The notes: generated from the letters alone by a model not told the origin. Positions 52,724 through 62,148 are shown, numbered from the stretch's first letter. The stretch: 64,000 bases of DNA from CAXMST01 sp963712765 (GCA_963712765.1 CAVQIX010000003.1:558001-622000), one strand, 5' to 3'. Numbers and translations are program-made.

Positions 52724-53122
52724 ATGCTCGTCAGGCGACTCACTGACGCCGCCGTCAAGGATTGGCACAAGCTGCGCTCGCACATCCTCATGGATGCGGG
52801 TGAGCTCGGCTCGCGCCACATGACCGTGACCTGGCTGGAGGTCCCCTCCGGCAGCTCGGAGACGCTCCATTCGCACGAGGAGGCCGAGCAGGTATACGTC
52901 GTCGTCCGCGGCGCCGGCACACTCTCGACGGCCGGCGACACCGAGACTCTCGAGCCCGGCGATCTCGCCCTAATCCCGCCCGCCAGCGATCACACGATCG
53001 CCAACCAGGGCGAGGATGAGCTGGCGCTGCTCTCGGTCCAGTCCCCGGCCGTATCGGTCGAGGAGACCTTCGGCCGCCAGATGGCCGAGGTCGCCGGCTA
53101 CGACGACGAGGACGAGTACTGA
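52724..53122 (+). CDS. Cupin domain protein
   Basis: The 132-residue protein is a single cupin barrel: motif 1 is GSSETLHSHEEAEQVYVVVRGAGTL (G-x5-HxHx3-4E-x6-G with the metal His and Glu) and motif 2 is LEPGDLALIPPASDHTIANQGEDE (with the second-motif His). It therefore binds a divalent metal. GGAG before the ATG is a reasonable Shine-Dalgarno. The C-terminal YDDEDEY is acidic. The reaction or ligand is not known. It is in line behind leuS and precedes the acylphosphatase gene by 1 base. Confidence 0.85.
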   Translation: MLVRRLTDAAVKDWHKLRSHILMDAGELGSRHMTVTWLEVPSGSSETLHSHEEAEQVYVVVRGAGTLSTAGDTETLEPGDLALIPPASDHTIANQGEDELALLSVQSPAVSVEETFGRQMAEVAGYDDEDEY

Positions 53123-53123
53123 G

Positions 53124-53405
53124 ATGCAGGCGGGCGAGGCCGCCCGCCGCCGGGTCGTCGCTCACGGCCAGGTCCAGGGGGTGTTCTTCAGAGCGGGGGT
53201 CAAGGAGCGTGCCGATGCGCTCGGACTCGCCGGCTGGGCCCGCAACCGGGCCGACGGCTCGATGGAGGCGTGCTTCGAGGGGCCCCAGGGGATGGTCGAA
53301 CAGGCGATCACCTGGTGCGCCGACGGACCCGAGAGAGCTCGGGTCACGCGCCTCGACGTGATCGAGGAAGAGGCGCAGGGCATCCGCGGCTTCCGGATCA
53401 AGTGA
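53124..53405 (+). CDS. acyP: Acylphosphatase
   Basis: The 93-residue enzyme hydrolyses acyl phosphates. The catalytic Arg is in QVQGVFFRAGVKERA and the catalytic Asn in GWARNRADGSMEACFEG, and the ferredoxin-like fold ends with GIRGFRIK. The ATG at 53124 is right behind the cupin stop, so the two are probably co-translated. A longer upstream frame is a shadow of the cupin gene. Confidence 0.93.
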   Translation: MQAGEAARRRVVAHGQVQGVFFRAGVKERADALGLAGWARNRADGSMEACFEGPQGMVEQAITWCADGPERARVTRLDVIEEEAQGIRGFRIK

Positions 53406-53527
53406 GCGCGTAGAAGTCACATCCCTGGTGCCGAGAAGGCACACGTGGTTACCCATCCGTAGCCGCTCGGAGCGCATCCTCGAGGGATGCCGCTGACGAG
53501 CCCCGAGTGCCGAGTCGAGAGAAGCCG

Positions 53528-54130
53528 ATGCCGGAGGACCTGAGCCGCAGCCAGGTCGCGGTATACGCGGGCCTCGGGGTGGTCCTGCTCCTACTCGGTG
53601 TCAAGGCGCTTCGCGGCGTCGAAGCTCCTTCCTCCGACCCCGGTGGCGCGACCCTCGCAACGGAGCCGACCGGGTCTGGTGCCGGAGGGGTCGCGGGCAA
53701 CGGAGGGGGCGCCCCCGATCTCGTCGTCCACGTCGCCGGTGAGGTGGCCGAGCCCGGCGTATTCCGGCTGCCGGTGGGGTCGCGGGTCGCCGACGCCCTC
53801 GAGCGAGCGGGAGGGCCGACCCGTAAGGGCTTGCCGGGCGGGGTCAACCTCGCCGCGCGCCTCGTCGATGGGCAGCAGGTCGTGGTGCCGTCACGCGCCC
53901 CGGCCGGCGGCGGTGGCGCCACGGTCGCGGGGGAGGAGGGTCCGATCAGCCTCGGATCGGCCGACGCCGGAGACCTCGAGGAGATCGAGGGTATCGGCCC
54001 GGTCACGGCCGAGAAGATCATCGAGTTCCGGGATCAGCGCGGCGGGATCGGCTCGATCGAGGAGCTCGACGAGATCTCGGGCATCGGCCCCGCCACGATC
54101 GAGAGCCTGAGCGGGTCACTGCAGCCATGA
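53528..54130 (+). CDS. comEA: ComEA-like competence DNA receptor
   Basis: The 200-residue protein has one N-terminal membrane anchor (VAVYAGLGVVLLLLGVKAL), a Gly/Ser/Thr-rich linker, a SLBB-type domain (VVHVAGEVAEPGVFRLPVGSRVADALERAGG) and a C-terminal helix-hairpin-helix DNA-binding pair (GDLEEIEGIGPVTAEKIIEFRDQRGGIGSIEELDEISGIGPATIESL). In naturally competent bacteria ComEA captures double-stranded DNA at the surface. The ATG at 53528 is used; GTG 53507 would add seven residues. Its end overlaps comEC by four bases (ATGA). Confidence 0.9.
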   Translation: MPEDLSRSQVAVYAGLGVVLLLLGVKALRGVEAPSSDPGGATLATEPTGSGAGGVAGNGGGAPDLVVHVAGEVAEPGVFRLPVGSRVADALERAGGPTRKGLPGGVNLAARLVDGQQVVVPSRAPAGGGGATVAGEEGPISLGSADAGDLEEIEGIGPVTAEKIIEFRDQRGGIGSIEELDEISGIGPATIESLSGSLQP

Positions 54131-56484
54131 TCCGGCTCGGCAGGCTGCCGCTGTGGTGGCGGCACCTGCTGCTGGCCGGGGCGGTGCTCGGCCTGATCGC
54201 GGCGCCGGGACCGCTGGACGCGACGCCCGGCTGGCTCGGCGTGTGCGCGGTGTCGCTGCCAGCGCTGCTCTGGGTTCGTGCGCGGGCTCTGCGACGCCCG
54301 CTTGCCGCGGTCGTCTGGAGTGCGCTGGCGATCGCGCTCGGGGCAGTGCTCGGCCTCGGCCTCGGCGAGGCCCGGTCGGCCGCCCTGGAGGGCGCCGCCT
54401 TCGACGGTGAGGCGGGAGCCGGGATCGTGGCCGAGGGCTACGTTTCGGGCGCCCCCCGCGCCTCGATCGATCGACTCCGATTTCCGCTGAAGCTCCCCGA
54501 GGGACGCCTGATCGTGGACGCCGAGCGGGGTCGCGAGGCCGAGATCGGAATCGGCGATCGTCTTCGCGTCCGTGGGACCCTCGCCGAGCCCGAGCCGTTC
54601 CGCGCCGACGAGCTGGAGCGGGCCGGGGTGCGGCTCGAGCTCCACGCCACGATGATCGCCGTGCGCCCTGGCGGCCGTTCCGGCCCTGCCGGGGTCCTCG
54701 ACCGCGCCCGGACCCGCGCCGAAGGCGCCCTCACCGCGGGTCTCGACCATGAGCGGGCCGCTCTCGCACGCGGCTTCGTCCTTGGCCAGGACGACCGGAT
54801 CTCTCCGGAGGTCCGCGAGGCATTCCGCCGTTCGGGCCTGGCGCACTTACTTGCCGTATCGGGGCAGAACGTGATGCTCCTGGCGATCCTCGGCGGGGTC
54901 CTGTTCACCGTGGCCGGCGTCGGGTCGCGCACGCGGCTGATCCTGGTACTGGCTCTGATCGCCCTCTACGTCCCGATCGCCGGCGGGGCGGCATCGATCC
55001 AGCGGGCGGGGATCATGGGGGGTGCCGGGATCCTCGCGGGGCTCGCCGGCCGGCCTACCGATCGCCTCTACGTGCTGCTGCTGGCGGCATGCGCAACGCT
55101 GCTGCTCAACCCGCATTCAGCCTCCGAGGTCGGCTGGCAGCTCAGCTTTGCGGCGGTCGGCGGGATCGCGCTCTGGGCGCAGTCGCTCCGCTCGATCGTC
55201 CTTGCCCGCCTCGGGCGTCTTCCCGAGCGACTCGCGGCGCCACTAGCCGAGGGCGCGGCGCTGACCCTCGCCGCCACGCTCGCCACCGGTCCGCTGATGG
55301 TCCACCACTTCGAGGCCTTCTCGCTCGCTTCACTGCCGGCCAACCTGCTGGTGTTGCCCGCCGTCGCGCCGGTGATGTGGCTCGGAATGGCGGCGGCGAT
55401 GGTCGGCCAGTTACCGCTGCTGCCGGCCGAGCCGATCGCCTGGCTCGAGGGTCCGCTGCTCTCCTACATCGCCGGGGTCGCAGAGGTCTTCGCTGCACCG
55501 GAGTGGGCGCTGCTGGAGGTTCCCGCCGGGTCGTTGGCGACCACCGCGGTCGCCTATCTGACGCTCGCCGCCGGGGCGTTCGCCGGGATCAGGGCCCTGC
55601 ACCGAAGATCGGGGGTCGGCGTGCCACGCCCCTTTCGCGTGGCGGCCGCACTCGTGCTGTTGCTGGCGCTGCTTCCGTCTCTTTTGCGCTCCGGGCCCGC
55701 GATTCCACCTCCCTTGCCGGAGGCTTTGCGGATCACGCAGCTCGACGTCGGCCAGGGAGACGCGATCCTCCTCCAGGCGGGCGCCCGCGCCGCGCTGGTC
55801 GACACGGGACCACCGGGAGCGGGGCTCGCCGATCAGCTCGTCTCACGCGGCATCGGCGAGCTCGACGCCGTGCTGGTCACCCACGATCAGCTCGACCATG
55901 CCGGTGGCCTGCGCGAGCTGGTTGGCAGGGTGCGGTTCGGACGCCTCTTCCTCGCCGGCCCGGCCGACGAGGCGGAAGCGGCCGCGCGGAGCGTCGGCGC
56001 TCGAACGAGGTCGATCCGGGCGGGTGCGAGCCTGGCTCTCGGCCCCGCTCGCCTCAGGGTGCTCTGGCCTCCCGCCCCGACGGACGGTGGCGGCACCGGC
56101 GGAGCCGATCCCAACCTCTCATCCCTGGTCATCGCCGTCGAGCACGATGGCTTCCACGCATTGCTCACCGGTGATGCCGAGGCCGAGGCCACGCGCCTCG
56201 ACCCCGGGCCGCTCGACCTGCTCAAGATCGCCCACCACGGCAGCGCCGACGCGGGCCTCGAGCGAATGCTCGACGGCTCCCTTCCGCGGGTCGCACTGAT
56301 CGGCGTGGGCGCGGGCAACCCCCACGGCCATCCCGCGGCCGAGACGATCGCGGCGCTCGAGCAGAGAGGCGTTTGCGTACTGCGGACCGATCTCCACGGT
56401 GACGCCTGGGTCGAGTTCGGGGCCGGCGGCCTGCGAGCCGGGACCGAGCAGGATTCCGACCCTTGCCCGCTCCAGCAGGGCTGA
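54127..56484 (+). CDS. comEC: ComEC/Rec2 DNA-uptake channel protein
   Basis: The 785-residue protein would carry one DNA strand across the membrane. The N-terminal third has an OB-like outer domain (DUF4131), the middle is the competence domain with many spans, starting RRSGLAHLLAVSGQNVMLLAILGG, and the last 250 residues form a metallo-beta-lactamase-like domain (ITQLDVGQGDAILLQAGA, VLVTHDQLDHAGG, LLKIAHHGSADAG). THDQLDH keeps the THxxxDH metal ligands. With comEA it is a complete receptor/channel pair, but pilus and ATPase genes are not in the window. Confidence 0.94.
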   Translation: MIRLGRLPLWWRHLLLAGAVLGLIAAPGPLDATPGWLGVCAVSLPALLWVRARALRRPLAAVVWSALAIALGAVLGLGLGEARSAALEGAAFDGEAGAGIVAEGYVSGAPRASIDRLRFPLKLPEGRLIVDAERGREAEIGIGDRLRVRGTLAEPEPFRADELERAGVRLELHATMIAVRPGGRSGPAGVLDRARTRAEGALTAGLDHERAALARGFVLGQDDRISPEVREAFRRSGLAHLLAVSGQNVMLLAILGGVLFTVAGVGSRTRLILVLALIALYVPIAGGAASIQRAGIMGGAGILAGLAGRPTDRLYVLLLAACATLLLNPHSASEVGWQLSFAAVGGIALWAQSLRSIVLARLGRLPERLAAPLAEGAALTLAATLATGPLMVHHFEAFSLASLPANLLVLPAVAPVMWLGMAAAMVGQLPLLPAEPIAWLEGPLLSYIAGVAEVFAAPEWALLEVPAGSLATTAVAYLTLAAGAFAGIRALHRRSGVGVPRPFRVAAALVLLLALLPSLLRSGPAIPPPLPEALRITQLDVGQGDAILLQAGARAALVDTGPPGAGLADQLVSRGIGELDAVLVTHDQLDHAGGLRELVGRVRFGRLFLAGPADEAEAAARSVGARTRSIRAGASLALGPARLRVLWPPAPTDGGGTGGADPNLSSLVIAVEHDGFHALLTGDAEAEATRLDPGPLDLLKIAHHGSADAGLERMLDGSLPRVALIGVGAGNPHGHPAAETIAALEQRGVCVLRTDLHGDAWVEFGAGGLRAGTEQDSDPCPLQQG

Positions 56485-56530
56485 GCCCCGGCGTCGCCTT
56501 ACCGGGTCCGGTGGGGACCGGGATCCGATC

Positions 56531-56536
56531 TAGACT
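56531..56536 (+). promoter_or_regulatory. holA -10 box, leaderless type
   Basis: TAGACT ends 7 bases before GTG 56544, with no Shine-Dalgarno. Confidence 0.55.
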
Positions 56537-56543
56537 CGCCGAG

Positions 56544-57524
56544 GTGGCAGACGACTCCCTCAAGCCCGCATACCTGATCGCCGGGGAAGATGGCGCCAAG
56601 CTCGGCGCCGCGCTCTCGCGGCTCCGCGGCCGGGCCGAGCGCGAGGGCGGGATGATCGAGAGCTTCGAGGGCTCAGGCCAGGGCGGCCCCGACCTCGAGG
56701 CCCTGATCGGCGCGATGCCCGCGATGTCGATGATGAGCGAGCGCCGCTATCTGCTCGCCGACGGCGTCGACCGCTGGCGCGCGCCGCAGGTCAAGGAGAT
56801 CACCGAGGCCTTGGCCGATGTGCCCGACGATGTCACCCTGGTGATGGTCGCCCGCGGCAAGGCGCCGAAGGGGCTCGGTGAGGCGGTCAAGCAGGCTGGG
56901 GGAGATGTGCTCGCCTACGAGGCGCCGAGGAAGCGCGCGCTGCCGGGGTGGCTCGGCGAGGAGGCCCGCAAGCGGGGCATCCAGCTCGCTCCCCAGGCGG
57001 CCAGGGCGCTGGCCGAGCGGCTCGGCGAGAGCACCACGCGCCTTGCGACCGAGCTCGATCGCATCGCGCTCTGGGCGGGTGAGGGAGCGCGCGTCGGCCT
57101 CGAGGAGATCGAGGAGCTCACTTCCGATACCTCCGAGCGAGCGGGCTGGACCCTCGGTGACGCGATCGTCGCCCGCGACGTGCCCGAGGCGGTGCGCTCG
57201 GCCGACGAGCTACTCGAGCAGGGCGAGGCGGTGACGCCGATGATCTACGGCATGGCCTCGCGACTGAGAAGCGCGCATCTCGCCGCCAGCGCCCTGGAGG
57301 CCGGGCGCCCCGCGAAGGAGGTCGAGGCCTCGCTGCCGATGGCCCCCTACCCCTCGAAGCTCCTGGTCCGTGCCGTCGCCGGCACCCCGCCGGCCGAGCT
57401 CTCGGAGGCGATCGCGCAGGTTGCCGAGCTCGAGTGGTGGACGCGGGGCGGATCCAACTACGACGAGCGGGTGGCGCTGACCCTCGCGGTCAGGCGAGCG
57501 GCGGGCTCGGAGAGCTCGGCTTGA
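56544..57524 (+). CDS. holA: DNA polymerase III subunit delta
   Basis: The 326-residue clamp-loader subunit opens the sliding clamp. It starts VADDSLKPAYLIAGEDGAKLGAALSRL and shows ESFEGSGQGGPDLEALIGAMPAMSMMSERRYLLADGVDRW, VTLVMVARGKAPKG, and later LATELDRIALWAGEG. The fold is an AAA+-like module without a working P-loop. GTG 56544 directly behind the -10 box is preferred over a longer frame inside the comEC end. It is convergent with rpsT six bases away. Confidence 0.92.
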   Translation: MADDSLKPAYLIAGEDGAKLGAALSRLRGRAEREGGMIESFEGSGQGGPDLEALIGAMPAMSMMSERRYLLADGVDRWRAPQVKEITEALADVPDDVTLVMVARGKAPKGLGEAVKQAGGDVLAYEAPRKRALPGWLGEEARKRGIQLAPQAARALAERLGESTTRLATELDRIALWAGEGARVGLEEIEELTSDTSERAGWTLGDAIVARDVPEAVRSADELLEQGEAVTPMIYGMASRLRSAHLAASALEAGRPAKEVEASLPMAPYPSKLLVRAVAGTPPAELSEAIAQVAELEWWTRGGSNYDERVALTLAVRRAAGSESSA

Positions 57525-57530
57525 GCCGGG

Positions 57531-57791
57531 TCAGGAGCTTGGGAGCAGGCGCGAGGCGCGCTGCTTCTTGCGGGCGCCGGTGTTCGCGTGCATCGCGCCC
57601 TTGGAGACGGCCTTGTCGATCTGGGAGACGAGGTCCCGATGCATGTCGGCGAGCCGATCGGACTCACCGACCGAGGCAGCGTCCTCGAACTTGCGGAACT
57701 TCGTCCTCACAGCGCTGGTCAGGCGCCGGTTCTCGACGCGCTCGCGCTCTGTGCGGAGAATCCGCTTCTTCTGTGATGCGATGTTGGCCAT
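57531..57791 (-). CDS. rpsT: Ribosomal protein S20
   Basis: The 86-residue small-subunit protein begins MANIASQKKRILRTERERVENRRLTSAVRTKFRKFEDA and continues DKAVSKGAMHANTGARKKQRASRLL, the three-helix bundle of S20. It is transcribed against holA, with which it is often neighbours. A -10 box is 10 bases before the ATG. The extreme basicity agrees with rRNA binding. Confidence 0.97.
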   Translation of the reverse strand: MANIASQKKRILRTERERVENRRLTSAVRTKFRKFEDAASVGESDRLADMHRDLVSQIDKAVSKGAMHANTGARKKQRASRLLPSS

Positions 57792-57800
57792 CGGCGGCGG

Positions 57801-57807
57801 TACTTTA
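57801..57807. promoter_or_regulatory. Overlapping divergent -10 boxes for rpsT and murJ
   Basis: The heptamer TACTTTA gives TACTTT on the plus strand (17 bases before the murJ GTG) and TAAAGT on the minus strand (10 bases before the rpsT ATG). The two -10s share five base pairs, so only one polymerase can bind at a time. Confidence 0.45.
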
Positions 57808-57823
57808 GAGGTTCGGGCCGAGC

Positions 57824-59515
57824 GTGGATGATTCAGATCGAAGCCGCTCCTCGGTGGGGCGTGCCGCGGACACCGATGTAGCGATCGAGACCGCTCAGGA
57901 GCCGGGTCTCGAAGGGGAGGCGGAGAGCGGGCGGCTGGGCCGCTCGACCGCGTTCTTCTCGATCGCGACCGGAGCCTCCCGGGTGGTTGGCCTGGTCCGC
58001 GAGATCGTCGCCGCAAGCTACTTCGGGGTCACCGGCCCGATGAGCGCGTTCACGATCGCCTTCCAGCTCCCGAACCTGATGCGGATGCTGTTCGCCGATG
58101 CGGCGCTGCAGGCTGCGTTCGTCCCGGTCTTCACCGAACAGCTCGAGAAGGGCAACCGTCCCGGCGCCTTCCGGCTCGCCAGCACCCTGATCTTCCTCGT
58201 CACCCTCGTGCTCGGCCTGATCACGGCGCTGTTCATCCTGCTGGCGCCGGTGCTGGTCCCGCTCGTCGCCCCCGGATTCGACGGGCCGACCGAGGACCTC
58301 GCGATCTCACTCGCCCAGCTCCTGTTCCCGATTCTCGTCCTGCTCGGGATCTCGGGCATGGTGGTCGGCGTCCTCAACTCCTACAACCGCTTCGGTGTCT
58401 TCGCGATCGCGCCGCTGTTTTGGAACCTGGCGATCATCGCGGTTCTCGTCGGCCTTGCACCCGTCTTCCCAGAGGGCGACGAGATCTACGCGTATGCGAT
58501 CGGCGTCCTCGTCGGTACGGTGATCCAGCTGGCGATGGTCGCGTTCGACCTCCGCAACACGCCGTTCCGCCTCCAGCGCGTCTTCGACTGGCGCAGCCCA
58601 CTGGTCAAGAAGGTCCTGCTGCTGATGTTGCCGGTGACGATCAGCCTCGGCCTGATCAACTTCAACCTCTCGATCAACAGCCTCTTCGGGACTCTGGTCG
58701 AGGGCACGATCGTCTCGCCGGACGGCACCTTGCAGCCGCTCGGGGACTACGCCCCGGCGGCTATCGACAAGGCCTTCCGGATCTACATGCTCCCGCAGGG
58801 GGTCTTCTCTGTCGCGGTCGCGACCGTGGTCTTCCCGACGCTCGCCCGTTTCGCCGCCCGACGCGAGTACGACAACCTGCGGTCGACGATGGCCAATGGG
58901 ATGCGGATGATCATGCTCGTCCTGCTCCCGGCCGCAGCCGCGATTCTCGTCCTCGCCGAGCCGATGACCGAGCTCGTCTACCAGCGCGGCGAGTTCGACG
59001 CCAACCAGACCGAGCTGGTCAGCGAAGCGCTGTTCTGGTTCGCCTTCTCGCTTCCCTTCAACGGCCTCTTCCTGCTCATGACCCGGACCTTCTTCAGCCT
59101 CCAGCGACCGTGGATCCCGACCTCGATCGCCGCCCTCAACCTGCTGGTGACGGCGATCGGCTCGTTGCTGCTCTACAAGCCCTTCGGGATCGCGGGCATC
59201 GTCGCCGCGACGGCGATCGCCACGGCCGCGAGCGTCGTCGTCCAGACCTTGATCCTGCGCCGGCAGCTGAACGGGCTCGAGCTCGGCAGCCTGATCGACG
59301 GGACCCTCCGTATCGCCGCGGCGTCGGCGCTGCTGGCCGGCATCGCCTACGGCGTCTGGTCCCTGCTCGAGGGCGCCCTGGGCGAGGGTCTCGGGGCTCA
59401 GATCGTTTCCGTCGGCGGGGCGCTCGCCCTGGGCGCCGCCGGCTACCTCGCGGCCGTCCTGGCGCTCGGCGTGCCGGAGGCCCGCCAGCTGCTGCGCGTG
59501 GTGCGCCGCAGCTGA
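57824..59515 (+). CDS. murJ: Lipid II flippase MurJ
   Basis: The 563-residue membrane protein has about fourteen spans (MVN/MviN fold). It begins with 35 disordered residues, then GRSTAFFSIATGASRVVGLVREIVAASYFG, LPNLMRMLFADAALQAAFVPVFTE and YMLPQGVFSVAVATVVFPTLARFA, which are MurJ hallmarks. It moves the peptidoglycan precursor to the outer face, serving RodA/PBP2 encoded earlier in the window. No C-terminal kinase-like extension, found in some actinobacteria, is present. GTG start. Confidence 0.94.
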   Translation: MDDSDRSRSSVGRAADTDVAIETAQEPGLEGEAESGRLGRSTAFFSIATGASRVVGLVREIVAASYFGVTGPMSAFTIAFQLPNLMRMLFADAALQAAFVPVFTEQLEKGNRPGAFRLASTLIFLVTLVLGLITALFILLAPVLVPLVAPGFDGPTEDLAISLAQLLFPILVLLGISGMVVGVLNSYNRFGVFAIAPLFWNLAIIAVLVGLAPVFPEGDEIYAYAIGVLVGTVIQLAMVAFDLRNTPFRLQRVFDWRSPLVKKVLLLMLPVTISLGLINFNLSINSLFGTLVEGTIVSPDGTLQPLGDYAPAAIDKAFRIYMLPQGVFSVAVATVVFPTLARFAARREYDNLRSTMANGMRMIMLVLLPAAAAILVLAEPMTELVYQRGEFDANQTELVSEALFWFAFSLPFNGLFLLMTRTFFSLQRPWIPTSIAALNLLVTAIGSLLLYKPFGIAGIVAATAIATAASVVVQTLILRRQLNGLELGSLIDGTLRIAAASALLAGIAYGVWSLLEGALGEGLGAQIVSVGGALALGAAGYLAAVLALGVPEARQLLRVVRRS

Positions 59516-59530
59516 CGGGCCGTCCGAGCT

Positions 59531-59552
59531 CGAGAGGGCGTACCGCCCCTCG
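59531..59552. terminator. Hairpin between murJ and the RTX-like gene
   Basis: CGAGaGGGCG / CGCCCCTCG makes nine pairs with one bulged A around the loop TAC. It lies between the convergent stops of murJ and the RTX-like gene and can serve both. Confidence 0.6.
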
Positions 59553-59553
59553 A

Positions 59554-60249
59554 CTAGGAGCCGCTTGGGGGGAGCACTCGACCGACCGGGAACCAGCTCG
59601 TGTCGTTGATCCCGCTCATCTGCTCGCACTCCGACCCGCGGTCGAAACCACTGCCGCCGGCGCAGCGATCGTTGTGTGCGCCGCCGTCGAGGTCGTCGTC
59701 ACCCTGCTCGCCCAGCATCCGGTCCTTTCCCTCGTTGCCACGCAGCAGATCGGCGCCCCTGCCACCGAAGAGGCGGTCGTCACCGGGTCCTCCGACCAGG
59801 CGCCCGTTCTTGCCGGGCTTCTTGTTCTGGATCCCCGGCGAGTAGTCGTCGCCACCGCCGCCCCAGATCCGGTCGTCGCCGGTCGAGCCGACCATGTAGT
59901 CGATCCCACCGCCGCCCCAGATCCGGTCGTCGCCGGCGTCGCCCCAGGAGTAGTCGTTGCCGCCGCCGAGGCAGATCAGGTCGGCACCGCCGTTCCCGAA
60001 GACGGTGTCCCTGCCGCCGAGCGTGACGATCACGTCACGCCCGCGGGTGCCGGAGATCTCGTCTTTTCCAGGGCCGACCGGATCGCCGTCGTCGTTGGTC
60101 GTGATCGTCGCGGGCTTGCCGTTGCAGGTCAGCCTCGCTGCCTGCGCCGGAGCTGCGGTGGCCGCCAGGCCAACGATCAGGGTGAACAGGGACATCAGGA
60201 GCAGCAGCGGCCGCGCCGCCTGCTGCGTATCGTTCGCGCTTCGCATCAT
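59554..60249 (-). CDS. Secreted RTX-like calcium-binding repeat protein
   Basis: The 231-residue protein has a signal peptide (PLLLLMSLFTLIVGLAATAAPAQAA) and then beta-roll nonapeptides of the GGxGxDxUx kind: NGGADLICLGGGNDYSWGDAGDD, GGGGIDYMVGSTGDDRIWGGGGDD, GGPGDDRLFGGRGADLL. Such repeats bind calcium and fold outside the cell. Four cysteines, two in the repeats and two around the tail (CAGGSGF, CEQM), may form disulfides. Many actinobacterial genomes encode similar small proteins of unknown role; it has no toxin domain. Confidence 0.85.
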   Translation of the reverse strand: MMRSANDTQQAARPLLLLMSLFTLIVGLAATAAPAQAARLTCNGKPATITTNDDGDPVGPGKDEISGTRGRDVIVTLGGRDTVFGNGGADLICLGGGNDYSWGDAGDDRIWGGGGIDYMVGSTGDDRIWGGGGDDYSPGIQNKKPGKNGRLVGGPGDDRLFGGRGADLLRGNEGKDRMLGEQGDDDLDGGAHNDRCAGGSGFDRGSECEQMSGINDTSWFPVGRVLPPSGS

Positions 60250-60331
60250 GGAAGGGAGCTTCCATGGGCGCGCTCCCGGCTACCAGCACCCCAAGGGGTG
60301 GGCGCGCCACACCCGGCCGTGGACCAGTCAC

Positions 60332-62134
60332 ATGAGCATGCAACAGATCCGCAACTTCTCAATCATCGCCCACATCGATCATGGGAAATCGACCCTGGCC
60401 GATCGCATTCTCGAGATGACCGGGGCGATCACCGAGCGCGATATGCGCGAGCAGGTGCTCGATTCGATGGATCTGGAGCGCGAGCGCGGGATCACGATCA
60501 AGGCCCAGGCCGTGCGGGTCGAGTACGGGGCCCTCGACGGCGAGACCTACCACCTGCATCTGATCGACACCCCCGGCCATGTCGACTTCTCCTACGAGGT
60601 CTCCCGCAGCCTCGCCGCCTGCGAGGGCGCGCTGCTGGTCGTCGATGCAGCCCAGGGTGTCGAGGCGCAGACGGTCGCCAACACCTATGCCGCGATCGAG
60701 GCCGGCCTGGAGCTGATCCCGGTCCTCAACAAGGTCGATCTGCCGGGTGCCGAGCCCGAGCGGGTCGCGTCCGAGATCGCCGACCTGCTCGGGACCGAAC
60801 CCGAGGACGCGATTCAGATCTCCGCCAAGACCGGGGAGGGGGTGGATCGGGTGCTCGAGGCGATCGTCGAGCGGGTGCCGCCGCCCGAGGGCGACCCCGA
60901 GGCTCCTCCGCGGGCGTTGATCTTCGACTCCGAGTTCGACCAGTACCGCGGCGTGATCGCCTATCTGCGGATGATCGACGGCGGCTTCGCCAAGGATGAG
61001 CCGATCCGGGCGATGCAGGCCGGGACCGAGGCCGACATCGACGAGATCGGCTTCTTCCGCCCGCAGATGACCGCCGCCCCGCGGATGGACGCCGGCGAGG
61101 TCGGCTACGTGATCACGGGCCTCAAGGACGTGGCCAGACTCCGCGTCGGCGACACGCTCACCTCACGCGAGGGCGGTGCGAGCGAGGCGCTGCCCGGCTA
61201 CCGGGAGGTCCAGCCGGTCGTCTTCTGCGGCATCTTCCCGATCGACACCGACCGCTATGAGGACCTCCGTGATGCGCTCGACAAGCTCTCTCTCAACGAC
61301 GCGGCCCTCTCGTACGAGCCCGAGACCTCCGACGCGCTCGGCTTCGGCTTCCGCTGCGGATTCCTCGGCCTGCTGCACATGGACATCGTCCGCGAGCGGC
61401 TGGAGCGCGAGTACGACCTCGACCTGATGGCCACGACTCCCAACGTCAGCTACCACGTGCACCGGACCAACGGCTCCGACTACGAGGTCCACAGCCCGGC
61501 CGCGATGCCCGATCCGGCCTCGATCGACCACGTCACCGAGCCCTATATCCGCGCCTCCGTCATCACTCCGACCGAGCACGTGGGTGCGGTGATGGAGCTC
61601 TGCCAGGGCCGGCGCGGCACCCACGTAGACCTCCACTACCTCAGCCCCGAGCGGGTCCAGTTGCGCTACGACCTGCCCTTGGGCGAGATCGTGCTCGACT
61701 TCTTCGACCAGCTCAAGTCCTCGACCCGCGGCTACGCCTCCCTCGACTACGAGCCCCTGGAGAGCCGGGCCTCGGACCTGGTCAAGCTCGATGTGCTGCT
61801 CGCCGGCGACCCGGTCGACGCGCTCTCGATGATCGTCCACCGAGACAGCGCCGAGAGCGCCGGCCGCGGGCTCGTCTCGCGCCTGCGCAAGACGATCCCC
61901 CGCCAGCAGTTCGACGTCCCCGTCCAGGCCGCGGTCGGCTCACGCATCCTCGCCCGTGAGACGGTCAAGGCGGTCCGCAAGGACGTCACCGCCAAGCTCT
62001 ACGGCGGCGACGTCAGCCGCAAGAAGAAGCTGCTCGAGAAGCAGAAGAAGGGCAAGAAGCGGATGAAGCAGGTCGGCTCGGTCGAGGTCCCCCAGGAGGC
62101 GTTCCTCGCGGTGCTGAAGATCGGTGAGGACTGA
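60332..62134 (+). CDS. lepA: Elongation factor 4 (LepA)
   Basis: The 600-residue ribosome GTPase has G1 AHIDHGKST, switch region MDLERERGITIKAQ, G3 DTPGHVDF, G4 LNKVDLPGA, and the EF-4-specific C-terminal domain (LYGGDVSRKKKLLEKQKKGKKRMKQVG). It acts on stalled or back-translocated ribosomes. The ATG at 60332 or the second at 60338 can serve as start. No TAnnnT box is close. It is divergent from the RTX-like gene. Confidence 0.97.
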   Translation: MSMQQIRNFSIIAHIDHGKSTLADRILEMTGAITERDMREQVLDSMDLERERGITIKAQAVRVEYGALDGETYHLHLIDTPGHVDFSYEVSRSLAACEGALLVVDAAQGVEAQTVANTYAAIEAGLELIPVLNKVDLPGAEPERVASEIADLLGTEPEDAIQISAKTGEGVDRVLEAIVERVPPPEGDPEAPPRALIFDSEFDQYRGVIAYLRMIDGGFAKDEPIRAMQAGTEADIDEIGFFRPQMTAAPRMDAGEVGYVITGLKDVARLRVGDTLTSREGGASEALPGYREVQPVVFCGIFPIDTDRYEDLRDALDKLSLNDAALSYEPETSDALGFGFRCGFLGLLHMDIVRERLEREYDLDLMATTPNVSYHVHRTNGSDYEVHSPAAMPDPASIDHVTEPYIRASVITPTEHVGAVMELCQGRRGTHVDLHYLSPERVQLRYDLPLGEIVLDFFDQLKSSTRGYASLDYEPLESRASDLVKLDVLLAGDPVDALSMIVHRDSAESAGRGLVSRLRKTIPRQQFDVPVQAAVGSRILARETVKAVRKDVTAKLYGGDVSRKKKLLEKQKKGKKRMKQVGSVEVPQEAFLAVLKIGED

Positions 62135-62148
62135 GCCCCGCCCCGCGA

